From Blastomussa wellsi (lineage: Eukaryota; Cnidaria; Anthozoa; Scleractinia; Plerogyridae): DNA of 64,000 bases. The DNA lies in NCBI GenBank assembly GCA_947652115.1, contig OX393574.1:70243-134242 (forward strand), written 5' to 3'. Of the stretch, positions 10,250 through 36,752 are shown in pieces. Position 1 is the stretch's first letter, and each line of letters starts with the position of its first letter. The notes beneath the pieces were generated by a model. It saw nothing but the letters and a program-made list of their open reading frames with translations, ran no database searches and had not been told where the DNA came from. The position numbers and the translations under genes are program-made.

Positions 10250-13200
10250 GTCCTATGACTAAAAAATAAATGTGTACAAATAAAATATAATACATATTTC
10301 ATAACAATTTAGAAATCACAAGAATTAAAAAAAAAAATAAAAGGTTAAAAATTTAAAAAGCTAAAAAGAAGACAACAAATTTCTCTTAAAAATTACCAAG
10401 CTAGATGACTTTCTAATGAACGTGTCAAGACTGTTAAAATCATTTACAGCATGATATGCTAAGCGTTGTTTTCCCCAATTTCGTTTAACTCTAGGGAGCC
10501 TTATGAGATCTTTGTTTCGCGTATTATGCGAATGCATGTCCGTTTGCCTAGACATAACTAAAGAATGATTAATTTGACCAGTGGTACATTTATAAATGTA
10601 AACACATCTATGATATTTTCTGCGGTCTACTAGGTTCAACCATTTTAAGGTTTTTAATGCTCCAGCTGCCGAAGATAAAGGTGGCTTATCTAAAATCAAT
10701 TTCGCTGCTTTGTTCTGTAAAAGCTGGAGTTCTTTCATAAGTGTTGCATTGTTCTTATCTCCCCAGACGATATCTGCATAATCTAGGATAGGTAACACTA
10801 AACTATTGTAAAATAGTTTGCGAGCCTGAAGAGGCAAATAATACTTGATTCTGCGAAGAAGACTAAGGTTCTTATTAATCTTAGCTGAGATGTACTCTAC
10901 ATGATCAGCCCAAGTAAAATCAGATGACAACATTATTCCTAGATATTTAAAACTTAAGACGGAATCTATGTAAGACTCAAAAATATGCAAAGAAAGAGAT
11001 GGAATACCAATAGTTTTTCTACTACTGCCTATAATCATAGACTTTGTTTTACTGAGATTTAGCGTCAGTTTGTTTCTATTTAGCCATTTAGCAACTTCCA
11101 GGAGATCTTCATTGAGAGCTTCCTCCAGCATACGTGGCTCCTTTGAAAAACAGTAGAGGACTGTATCGTCAGCATAGAGTGTCACTTGGGAATTCTTCAC
11201 TACCAGAGGCAGATCGTTTATATAAATTAGAAAAAACAGGGGGCCCAAAATGCTCCCCTGAGGCACCCCAAGGGGCACATGTAGAGGGTCAGACATAGCA
11301 TTATCACATGACGTGCGCTGTTTTCGGTTGCTCAGGTAGGACTTGAACCAAAGTAGAGTACTAGCAGAGACACCAATCTGCGACAATTTGGATATCAGAA
11401 TAGCGTGGTCCACGGTATCAAATGCTTTTGTCAGGTCTAGGAATACTGCCCCGCAAAGTTCACCTACCTCCATTTTTAGGAGAACTTTGTCCGCAAATGC
11501 TGATAGTGCAGCTGTAGTAGAGAGCCTGGGACGAAAGCCGTACTGCTTACTCGAAATGATGTTATTAGAATCAAGATACTCGTAAAATTGCGTGTGGACG
11601 ACTTTCTCTAAGATCTTGCTCAAGGTTGGGAGGACTGAAATGGGGCGATAATTGGATGCATTCCTACGATCTCCAGATTTAAAAAGCGCCGACACTTTTG
11701 AGCATTTCCATATTTCAGGAAATTTTCCAGAGCGAATTGATAGATTTAGTAACTTAGTGATGGAGGAACAAATCACTTTTGCTCCATGCTTTAACAACCT
11801 AGCACTGATATTGTCCAGTCCAATAGCTTTATTTGTTTTTAATGTAAGCAGAAGCTTAAGAACTGTTTCCTCATCAACTTCGCGTGATGAGAATGATGAT
11901 AAATTTTCAAACGACTTGGGAGAAAACAAAGTAGCAGCTACATTAGAAATTTTATCCGCAAGACATTGACCAATCGATGAGAAGTAACAGTTCATGGCTG
12001 TCGCTATTGAGGCAGGATTGGTGTGTTCAACACCTTCAACTACAATGCAATGAGGGCTCGAGGATTTAACTTTCCGCGAAGAGACTTCATTAACAGCCTT
12101 CCAGATCTTTCCAGAGTCCCCTTTTGCTTCATGAATTAAATCACAGTAATACTTGGATTTAGCAGCTTTAATCTCGCGATTCACAGTATTCTTCAGCTTC
12201 CTATACCTAGACCAATGATGATCAGAGCCAGTTTTTATAGCTTTACGGTGATAAAAATCTCGATCTCGCATTGTCTCTTTGATTTTATCGTTCATCCATG
12301 GAAGCGGAACGCCTCTAATTCTCCGCCTTTTAACAGGTGCATGCAAATCAGCTACGTCAGAAAACAATCGATTCCAAGTAAACACAGCATCATCAATGTC
12401 TTCTTCATTTTCAATGACGTGCCAAGGCACGCATTTCAAATCTTCAAGGAAAGCATTTTTATCAAAGTTCTTGTAGGAACGGTATTCCATTGTTTTTGGG
12501 GTAGCTTTAACCTTGCTGGTCTTCAGAACACAATACACTAGGTAATGATCACTTAAAGCAATAGGGACAACTCCAGATTCAATGAAGCGGTGAGCATTGT
12601 TCACTAAGATCACATCGATCAATGTTCGTGAAGTTTCCGTCACACGAGTGGCTTCAGTAATGAGCTGTGTAAGATCGTGCCGAGTTATAAATTCTTTGAA
12701 TTCCTTTTTCTGTTTATTTCTAGTAAATGCAGTCATATCTGCATTAAGATCGCCTAAAAGCACGAAATCGCATTTATCCAGGTTAATTTTTCCCAAGACA
12801 ATTTCCAGGTTAGAAATAAATTCTTTGAAATCAGAGTCGGGAGCTCTATAAGCGCAACAAATGAGTGTTGGACGGCATTTTTTGCGCGAAAGCTCAATCC
12901 ATAAGCATTCATTCACAGTCGAATAAAGATCATCTCTAACACAAAAGGGCAAACCATCCCTCACATAGATCGCTACACCAACAAATCCTTCTTTTTTTCC
13001 TCTCCTGTCCATTCGAACACAAGTGAATCCTGGAATTGCAACCTCAGAATCTTGAAATGAGTCATCTAGCCAGGTCTCACTAAGAGTAAGAATATCGACG
13101 GTCTTATCATCAATGCCCTCCATGCGTAACATGTCCGATTTATTTCTGAGACTTCGAATATTGAGATGGGCAATTTTTAGCCCCCGTGTACTTCTAACAT

Positions 13201-13500
13201 AATCCAAACTTCTGTATCCTGGATTTAGCTCGACATCCCCAGAAAGAGCAATAAGAGCCACGACCAGTGCAGCATGTTGTAGAAGCTTGCACGCTTTAAA
13301 GCCCATGTAGAAAGAATCGACCATGTGCTGGTTGTCGGGTCGCCTGGCAGGACGAAAGGAGCGAAATTCGATTCTGCAAAGACCTTGAGAAGCGAAATAA
13401 AGATTCCTAAACTTGCATGGTTGTCTTGTAGATGTCTTATCGTGGTCTATGTCATGTAAAATAACAAGAAGGCATAGAAAAAGTCCGAAACTCATGGACA
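10250..13500 (-). mobile_element. CR1/L2-like LINE nested in BEL gag
   Basis: A non-LTR retrotransposon on the minus strand, with endonuclease and reverse transcriptase in one frame and a 3' UTR of about 110 bp. It splits BEL Gag sequence: Gag N-terminal parts lie to its right (13500-14454) and Gag continues to its left (10206). Both junctions are placed only to within about 50 bp. The nearly intact frame shows the LINE is much younger than its host element. Confidence 0.8.
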
Positions 13501-13762
13501 AGGTTTTTGAGCGTCCGGCCGCCATCACTGCCGCTTGTACCTGCCACTCTCTGGAGTTGAGATGCAATTGGAGTGCTTGCATTTGGAAGATATCTGGAAA
13601 CAATTGTCTGGCCATGCGTGACGTGATGTTTGGGGGCATGATAAGTATTGACATTAGCGGAAATAGTGGGAGGTGGAGATTTGCCAAGTGTTCTGTGCCA
13701 AAATCGTTGGCAGCTTGAGTACACTTATTGGTTGTTTGAAAACGATCGGCTATATTAGCCAT
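10361..13762 (-). CDS. CR1/L2-like LINE ORF2: 2A-like motif, AP endonuclease, reverse transcriptase
   Basis: An open frame of 1133 codons. About the first 85 codons are BEL Gag sequence read in frame, so the true LINE protein starts later, perhaps at Met90 or Met148. Around residues 174-183 it reads SGDVELNPGY, a 2A-like ribosome-skipping motif whose usual final proline is tyrosine. AP endonuclease follows (IAHLNIRSLRNK, LTLSETWLD, LLGDLNAD, SDHYLVYC; about 197-410). Reverse transcriptase follows (NYRPISVLPTLSKILEK, VFLDLTKAFDTVDH, GVPQGSILGPLFFLIYIND, LYADDTVLY; about 690-880). Then comes the conserved tail with YLPLQARKLFYNSLVLPILDY. All catalytic motifs are present and the frame has no stop, so the copy is recent and may be competent if its 5' end is whole. 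Confidence 0.85.
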   Translation of the reverse strand: MANIADRFQTTNKCTQAANDFGTEHLANLHLPLFPLMSILIMPPNITSRMARQLFPDIFQMQALQLHLNSREWQVQAAVMAAGRSKTLSMSFGLFLCLLVILHDIDHDKTSTRQPCKFRNLYFASQGLCRIEFRSFRPARRPDNQHMVDSFYMGFKACKLLQHAALVVALIALSGDVELNPGYRSLDYVRSTRGLKIAHLNIRSLRNKSDMLRMEGIDDKTVDILTLSETWLDDSFQDSEVAIPGFTCVRMDRRGKKEGFVGVAIYVRDGLPFCVRDDLYSTVNECLWIELSRKKCRPTLICCAYRAPDSDFKEFISNLEIVLGKINLDKCDFVLLGDLNADMTAFTRNKQKKEFKEFITRHDLTQLITEATRVTETSRTLIDVILVNNAHRFIESGVVPIALSDHYLVYCVLKTSKVKATPKTMEYRSYKNFDKNAFLEDLKCVPWHVIENEEDIDDAVFTWNRLFSDVADLHAPVKRRRIRGVPLPWMNDKIKETMRDRDFYHRKAIKTGSDHHWSRYRKLKNTVNREIKAAKSKYYCDLIHEAKGDSGKIWKAVNEVSSRKVKSSSPHCIVVEGVEHTNPASIATAMNCYFSSIGQCLADKISNVAATLFSPKSFENLSSFSSREVDEETVLKLLLTLKTNKAIGLDNISARLLKHGAKVICSSITKLLNLSIRSGKFPEIWKCSKVSALFKSGDRRNASNYRPISVLPTLSKILEKVVHTQFYEYLDSNNIISSKQYGFRPRLSTTAALSAFADKVLLKMEVGELCGAVFLDLTKAFDTVDHAILISKLSQIGVSASTLLWFKSYLSNRKQRTSCDNAMSDPLHVPLGVPQGSILGPLFFLIYINDLPLVVKNSQVTLYADDTVLYCFSKEPRMLEEALNEDLLEVAKWLNRNKLTLNLSKTKSMIIGSSRKTIGIPSLSLHIFESYIDSVLSFKYLGIMLSSDFTWADHVEYISAKINKNLSLLRRIKYYLPLQARKLFYNSLVLPILDYADIVWGDKNNATLMKELQLLQNKAAKLILDKPPLSSAAGALKTLKWLNLVDRRKYHRCVYIYKCTTGQINHSLVMSRQTDMHSHNTRNKDLIRLPRVKRNWGKQRLAYHAVNDFNSLDTFIRKSSSLVIFKRNLLSSF

Positions 13763-13822
13763 TGGCAGTTGTGACGAGCAAGCATGACAGCTCGTGGGAT
13801 GTATTTTGCCTGTAGGAGAGTA

Positions 13823-14454
13823 TTAGGCTGGAAAAGTTGGGTTCCCCATGTCAAAGAAATGTGTGTCTATGACCGGTGACAACAAATTGTTTGTTGCGGT
13901 TTGATAAGTGGGCGCAGCTGCTGGGGTGTTCATAAAGCGATCAATCACCTGTTCGGGTGTTTCTTTTGGTAATTCTATTTCGACATGTTCGAAAGGATGT
14001 TCTTCGACTTTGAGGGCGCTCTCGTAAACAGCCTCTTCCGCTAACGTTGCGCTTAATTCTTGCTGAAGTTTAAGGTTATTCAAAACCCTTTGTTGTGTAT
14101 CGATCATGTTGCTAAATTTAATCTTTTCTTCCAGCGCTGCACGTTTAGCTTTTACGTCAATCAAAGCTTCCTTTGAAGAATGACATGATGAAGAATGACA
14201 ATTTTGAGTAAGACTTGCGTGACAAGGTTGACCGAACAGATACGGCTTTGTCTTTCTCGATTGACTTTATTTTGTGTAGCGCGGCTCTTGGACAACCCTC
14301 AATGGAATCCTTAACGGTTGAGATTAAATTGGTAACAATATCTGGGCGGCTAGTGTGTTTAACTAAATCAAACCAGGCATTAAGTTCAAGTTCAGTTTTT
14401 CTGGCGAGTACAATTAAGCACTTTTTTGCTGGCTTCTTTATTCCAATTACTTAA
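13823..14454 (-). pseudogene. BEL/Pao Gag N-terminal part
   Basis: The frame 14454-14215 reads ELNAWFDLVKHTSRPDIV and IKSIEKDKAVSVRSTL. After a frame change the piece 14164-13826 reads KAKRAALEEKIKFSNMIDTQQRVLNNLKLQQELSATLAEEA, the coiled-coil-rich N-terminus typical of BEL/Pao Gag. A stop at 13823 is followed in the same frame by more Gag-like sequence up to the LINE junction near 13500. Confidence 0.6.
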
Positions 14455-14460
14455 TTGGAA

Positions 14461-16028
14461 ATTGAATGTGAAGATCATCTTCATCTACCACTCAAATACA
14501 TGAATGAATCATTCCATACTTTTCATCACAAGGAGGTGCTGCTGTCAGTGTTTAATTAAACCACGAGTCGATCGCGAGTCGATCGGGTGTCGATCGAGGG
14601 ATCCATCGCTAGTATCGGTCGATACTCGACCGCGGGTGTCGTTAGTACACATGATCCAAAATTTGTACAATGTATAGTAAATTGTGGTACATTCCATTCA
14701 GTGCTAAAACAGTAAAAATCAGAAAATTACTGAATGTATAATTTGTTCACTGAAATGCATTGCATGTTTTTAAGACCAAGAAAAAGCACCGCACAACTGT
14801 TCGATAAATGATTTGTAGCTTGTGTTCTGCTCATGTGTGACTATTTCGAGATCAAATGAAAATCTCTCTAAAGCACTACTGTATGTTTTTGACAACGCGA
14901 ACAACTAGACAGAAAATTTTCTGGACTTGAATCATGCATTTACATTTTCAGCAACTGTAGGTAGTCCTGAGCACTAAAAATGTTTCACCTTGCATGAAGC
15001 CAGCATGGATTCTTTGAAGAATTATCATTCACGGTTTAGCTTACTTGATCATGTGATTGCACAATGAATAAGGTACTGTGATGGGGCAAAATGTTGACAG
15101 AAGCTGTGAACTAAAGACAGAAGTGAACCAGACCGGAAATGATGTCTGGCTAGAAGTGATTTCTGATGTTCCTCACCACCCCTTGCCCCTCCGGCTTAAT
15201 TCAAGTGCAACTGCGATGAAAAATGTTCTTGTTCTCTTTTGACTCCAATTTATATTTGCCAAGAATGCACCATTTATGCAATGATCCAGAAAGCAAAAGT
15301 CGTTTTCATAACTAAACTGCAGAATGGTTTAAACCACACCAGTTACCAACAGGTTGAAAGAGCAATGGCCAAGGAATAAAATGTATTTATCAACTGAATA
15401 AGCAACTTCATGATCGCTCATACAAAAAGCTGTTTGATTTCAATTTTGATAACCAGTCATGCAATGTTCGATAGGATACTGAAATGCATAGATAAGGGCG
15501 ATAACTCTATAAAAACGACAATGTTTGTGAACTTATTCTGATATGCACAACAAGGGTGCCACCACACATTAATATTTTTCGTATAAATTCTGCATTCACT
15601 ATTATAGTTAACTAAATGAATTTTTGAAGTGATACCACCTTCATGAAAAAGTTTATTTGTATAATTTTTTTGTGTGGAAATACGGATGCTTGAGTAATCT
15701 TTGGGAAGTCCAGCACCTCAATGCTCATATAAACCTATTTTTTTCATTTGTTCTACTTGACAATGAGTTCATTGTTATCAGGGCTAGAGGCTTTGTTTCG
15801 GATTGTTCTCTATTATTTCCACGCCCAATGGTATTGCCGCGTCAACAAAGAGTTACATACTTTACCCTCATCTTTGTTTAAAAAATTAACATTTGCCTCA
15901 TTAGCGTAAGTGACAAGAAATACTAAAACAGTGCTTTCAATTAGCACTGACGACCGACGGAATGCGTTGGCTACTTTGCTTTACTTTGCTTACAAACGTT
16001 GGCCATATTTTTCCTTCATTTGAAGAAA
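14461..16028. other. non-coding stretch with a CG-rich tetramer cluster
   Basis: No gene seen. At 14562-14645 repeated TCGATCG/GTCGATC-type words make a short CpG-rich island (about eight CGAT/TCGA words) in otherwise AT-rich DNA. The rest has no recognisable feature. A short plus-strand frame at 15657-15881 looks like chance. Confidence 0.4.
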
Positions 16029-16056
16029 TTAAAGGGGCACTGTCACGCCTGATTCT

Positions 16057-18530
16057 TTTTTTTTTATTTTATTAATTTTTATTTTCCACAAACAAACATA
16101 ATTCACATTAACAGATAAACACGATACATCATATATTTACAAACACACCCCAAAATTCCTCTTAACTCCCTTCTGCTTCTAAATATAATGACTAGTACAG
16201 CGCAGCAACAACACGAGATTCTTTATACATCTAGTTGGTTTTATACTTGGCCCATTTCATATTGTGAGCTTTTAGTTTATTATTTGATTTTGCGATCATT
16301 GTCTCAAGCTGGTGAATCATTTTAATTTTCGAGTTAAACACTTTAATTGAAGGAAGAGACTTGTTCTGTCGACAAGAATATAAGTACTGTTTAGCAATTA
16401 TTAAAGTATGATTAATAAATAATTCGTCTTCGCATCTTAAAATACCAAACATTATATCTTTGTCAGAAAGGCGTTCTATCTTTACCCCTTGACTATCAAA
16501 CCATTTTATAACCTCAGCCCAGAAAACCTTAGTATAACGACAACAAATGAAAAAATGCTCCAGGGATTCGTTCATTTCACCACAAAGGGAACACGCCGGA
16601 GATGGAATAATACCAATTTTGTTTAAGAATGAATTTGTGACAAGACACCTGTTAAGTAATTTGTATTGGAATTCACGCGATTTTGTGTCCAAGAAAGTAC
16701 GAAATGGCAAGCTGTAAATCTCTTTCCAATCTAAAACATCATTAACAAAATGGGTATTAAAATTCAGTTGGGCAGTCGGTGGGATGATGATTCTATTTCG
16801 AAGTTCTTTATATACGGTCTTTGAAACGACTGTTTCGATTAACACATTTTTGTCGTTGAAACTTAATTTAATTTCATCCTGCAAATTGAAAGGCTCGTCA
16901 ACTGTAGAAGCAAACGTGTTTAATGATTCACGCCATTCAACTGGTAAGGCATCGATTACAGAGATAAGTCTAAATATATCTAATGGCGAGATGTTTAATT
17001 CTCTCAACCTGTGATTACTTTTAACAATGAATTCATTATTGTCGGAGATTAGATCCCCCATTCGAAGAATTCCCTTTTCTGCAAGATTTCTAAAATAAAC
17101 AGATTTATTATTCCACACGATAGCTTTTGAAAGATCTTCTCTTTTTTTATCCTGTACACTCGTGTGGTTTGCTGCCGAACATTTTGCGAAACTTTTAAAG
17201 CATTCTTCATAAAATGCTGGAAGCTTCACAGGCAGTTTCTTCAAGTCAAAATCGCAACATAAGATAAGTTTCCCACCTACAGGTTCAAGATAGTGCAGTA
17301 GGATTTTTTTCCAATTGCTTGGTTGATCACTTGCCAATTTTTTGCAACAAAGGATTCTCTGAGTCTCTATAATGTAATCTAGATGTGGGGCTTTAAGTCC
17401 CCCATCTTCAATATCACTAATAAGAGCAGCGCGTTTGATTTTGTCCTTCCCCTTCCAGATAAAATCGAAGATAATTTTGTTTACATCTTTCACAAATTCC
17501 CTATCTACTGATATCAAACTCGCGTGGTATAGGAAAATAGGAATGATAAAGGTTTTGACAATTTGAATTCTTCCTATAATAGTCAGGTCCCTCCACCTCA
17601 AAATTCGTAGTTTTTGTTGAATGGAACTAATTAGATCATCAACATTTAATTTTTGTTTCGTTCGAAGGTCATACGTGAAGTGCACTCCCAGAATTTTAAC
17701 CACTTTTTTAATTTTTAAGTTGCATGAAACGGAGTTGTCTTGTTCTAGAGTAGAAGAGCAGTTGCCTAATAGCATTATTTCTGATTTATCGTGGTTGATC
17801 TTCAGGCCTGAACAAATTCCGTAATCTTCTATAAGCTTAAGAAAGTTCACAAGTGAAAGATCATCTTTCAAAAAACCAGTTAGGTCATCTGCAAAAAGGC
17901 TTAATCTGAGCTCTTCATTGTCTACCTTAATACCACAAATGTCTTTGCTACTACGTACACTAATACAAAGAATTTCTAGCACTATGATGAACAAGTAAGC
18001 AGAGAGGGGGTCTCCTTGTCTCACTCCCCTTTCAACTGTAAAGGGCTGAGTAGAAAAACCATTGTTTATGACACAACTTGAGATATTGTTGTAGAATGTA
18101 TGAATCCATTGCAAAAATGATGGACCAAAACCAAAAGAGGTTAGAGCGCGAAATAGAAAATCTCTACTGACAGTAACGAAGGCTTTTCTGAAATCTATAC
18201 AAATCATTCTCCCCTCAAGATTATACCTTTCTGAGAATTCCATGACGTCTTCTATCGTTCTGACTGCATCAAAAATAGTTCTTCCCTTTAACATATGCAC
18301 ATTGATTATAATGTATGATATGTGGTAAGACACTGTCTAATCTTTTAGCAATAGCTTTTGACCCTATTTTTACGTCCACATTGATAAGTGAGATTGGTCT
18401 CCAATTCGATAAATCCCGTTTGTCTTTATCCTTTTTCTCCATTAAGGTAATAATGGCTTCCTTCTGGGAATTTGACAACTCGCCATAATCATAAGAATAG
18501 TTTAAACTGTCTACCATCACGCCTGATTCT
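16057..18530 (-). mobile_element. L1/Tx1-like LINE, 5'-truncated, with 14-bp target duplication
   Basis: TCACGCCTGATTCT occurs at 16043-16056 and again at 18517-18530, flanking the LINE exactly. The plus-strand T-run beginning at 16056 is the poly(A) tail of the minus-strand element. The 5' end is truncated inside the reverse transcriptase N-terminus. Target duplication length, tail and truncation together are classical LINE insertion marks. Confidence 0.9.
16231..18516 (-). pseudogene. L1/Tx1-like LINE reverse transcriptase and C-terminal domain
   Basis: Two overlapping minus-strand frames, 18541-18269 and 18333-16231, join by a one-base frameshift near 18300. Motifs: KRDLSNWRPISLINVDVKI, MICIDFRKAF (followed by V where D is usual), GVRQGDPLSAYLFIIV, LFADDLTGF, and the C-terminal FQYKLLNRCL and CSLCGEMNESLEHFFICC zinc-like motif. 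The endonuclease domain is absent because of 5' truncation. Apart from the frameshift the reading frame is long and open. Confidence 0.85.
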
Positions 18531-18891
18531 GATATTTCCATATTATTGTGCCAAATTCAACCAAATATGCAATTAAATTTGACAAAAAGATTCCACAGAA
18601 CAAGATACAACAATGAGGTATTTTGGGGAAGTAATACAGGATTACAAGGATGGAAGTGGATTGCAATTCACGAAAATTGATTTCTGGACAGGATGTCCAG
18701 AAATCAAAGCTGAAATTCTGGTGAAATTTTGAATCTTTTAATAGTTATTTTCTCTTCTTAGTTGATATCTCTTTGCTTTTGCCACTTTTAGCATTTTTCT
18801 CCTACCATTGCAGGACAATAAAGCACAATTACAGAAAGCTACGCCATACTTATTAAAATATGATATATCAGGCACGACAGTGTCCCTTTAA

Positions 18892-19480
18892 GGAAAGATT
18901 TAAAAAAGTTGGCTACTCTACTCAGACTGGCTGCCTACTTCAAATTTTAATGAAACCCCTGCTTACATACATGTACGCTTAGCTATAATTATCTTTTAGT
19001 TAGAAAAATGTACCAAGCACTTTTAAGCTATGTCACGATAAGCGCTTCAATTTCTGAATTCACTTGTCACAGAAATTTTCCAGTATTTCAGAACTGTAAA
19101 ATTATCTTTTATATCTCACGCAAAGGGCTTTTTAATCATCTGGAGTCAACATTCCTATATACCTTCACTCAAAGTCATATTCTAATTTGGAGAAATGTAA
19201 ACAATGACATTTAAAAGATCGCCCCATTCAAACCAAAGAATATAATGAAAATAAGCCATTACATGAATACGCTGGCTCAAAGAGCCATTGATTAATAAGT
19301 ACAGTATTGCCTTCTGTTGCCACACCATTGATAACTGCTAATAATTACATGAACGGATTGCTTTGCAAGTTGGTAGAATATTCTTTTTTTAGACCCAGAA
19401 CTCTTTTCTCCCCCCTCCCCCTTTTTTCAAAATGCAGTTTATAAACTGACAAAATATAGGAAAATGTGTTACCTACCTCA
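18892..19480. other. non-coding stretch, no gene seen
   Basis: AT-rich sequence with one short chance frame (19008-19214). Nothing recognisable. Confidence 0.35.
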
Positions 19481-19482
19481 TA

Positions 19483-19553
19483 ACAATCCTTAACTCCAAC
19501 AGATGACCACCACATTTTTGAGGATGCACAAACATGGTTTCAAGGCGATGCCC
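19483..19553 (-). CDS. possible last exon of a VOC-family (methylmalonyl-CoA epimerase-like) gene
   Basis: On the minus strand an acceptor-like TTACAAG is followed by codons for GHRLETMFVHPQKCGGHLLELRIVMR and a stop at about 19479-19482. The F-x-HP-x4-GG-x-L-EL pattern is the metal-binding C-terminal strand of VOC enzymes such as methylmalonyl-CoA epimerase. No further exons of such a gene were found nearby, so this is either a lone exon of a gene with long introns, a relic, or chance. Confidence 0.3.
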
Positions 19554-19984
19554 TTGTAAGAGAATGGTCCCCCACTAACTTGTTGAAACCTATATCGCAA
19601 ATACACAAACAGTAACCCACAGCACTGCCTTGGCAGGTTTCTACCAGAATGATGCTTGGATTCAGTATCATTTGCCTCGGTACTTTCCTTTTTATGACTT
19701 TACTCCCTGTAAGCAATTAGAATGAAAAATAATGCTGATCAGCTAAAAATAATCAGTTGTATGATGCATACTGTACTGTGCAATCATGGAACAAAGAAAA
19801 AATTCTGGATCCGCTACAGGTTTCAAACCCAGTTGACCATTTCCAGACAATGAGCTAAAAATGACGTGCCAACTTTAAGATAATTAATTTTTACCAATTT
19901 ACAGATAAATGCAGGGCTGTGTGACCAGTAAAGTCTGTGCAAGGCCAAAAGGCCCATGCTACCATTTCATACCATTTCTGCATC

Positions 19985-20222
19985 ATGAAGCGACTAGGGG
20001 TATTTCTACTCCCCCCTGGGTGGGATGCTAGTCAATCCCAGGGTCAACCCCTGCATTAAATTTGCAGGTATCCATTTATACACCTGGGTAAAGAGAGGAG
20101 CTATGAGAGAAAAGTATCTTGTCCAAGAATACAACACAATGCCCTGACCACGGCTGAAATCCAGACTATCGGTACTTGCTCTGGAGTACGGTGCACTGAC
20201 CATTAGGCCACCGTGTCTCCCA
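19985..20222 (-). repeat. tRNA-derived SINE, copy 1
   Basis: On the minus strand it begins GGAGACACGGTGGCCTAATGG, a tRNA-like head with an A-box. Downstream blocks (TACACCTGGGTAAAGAG, CTTGTCCAAGAA and GGGATGCTAGTC, written on the plus strand) match the copy at 39100-39310 in the same order. The B-box is decayed. Confidence 0.65.
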
Positions 20223-20452
20223 CACATACATGTATGAACAATGTGATTCACAGTATATGATATTATACTGTGCAGTCGGTTTGGAATACTGTTGAGGTTC
20301 TTATACCCTGTTATTGTTTTGCAAGTTTATATGATGTTAATAATTTTCATTTTGGTTAGTAGACATTCCTTTGTGTGAGACTCACATAAACATTACAGGT
20401 GGAGATTGCACTTTTTTGCACAGTACAGACTGGAAATCATCTCTAAGCTAAC

Positions 20453-36752
<16,300 letters not shown>

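Larger units (their letters stand above)
5560..14454 (-). mobile_element. degenerate BEL/Pao LTR retrotransposon with nested insertions
   Basis: Read on the minus strand from 14454 downward, the order is Gag N-terminus, Gag (DUF1759-like), a gap where the protease should be, reverse transcriptase, RNase H and the integrase zinc region, then the integrase C-terminus. Stops and frameshifts occur throughout. The Gag part is split by a CR1-like LINE (about 10250-13500). The Gag-pol junction is replaced by an island at 7760-9340. The integrase core appears deleted near 5760. No LTRs were identified. Confidence 0.75.
16029..18891. mobile_element. TTAA-flanked MITE, family A copy 1, split by a LINE
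   Basis: Left end TTAAAGGGGCACTGTCACGCCTG and right end CAGGCACGACAGTGTCCCTTTAA (18869-18891) are inverted repeats. The second copy at 25566-25974 matches both ends and the interior in opposite orientation. Subtracting the LINE and its duplicated target leaves about 390 bp, close to the 409 bp of the second copy. Confidence 0.85.
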
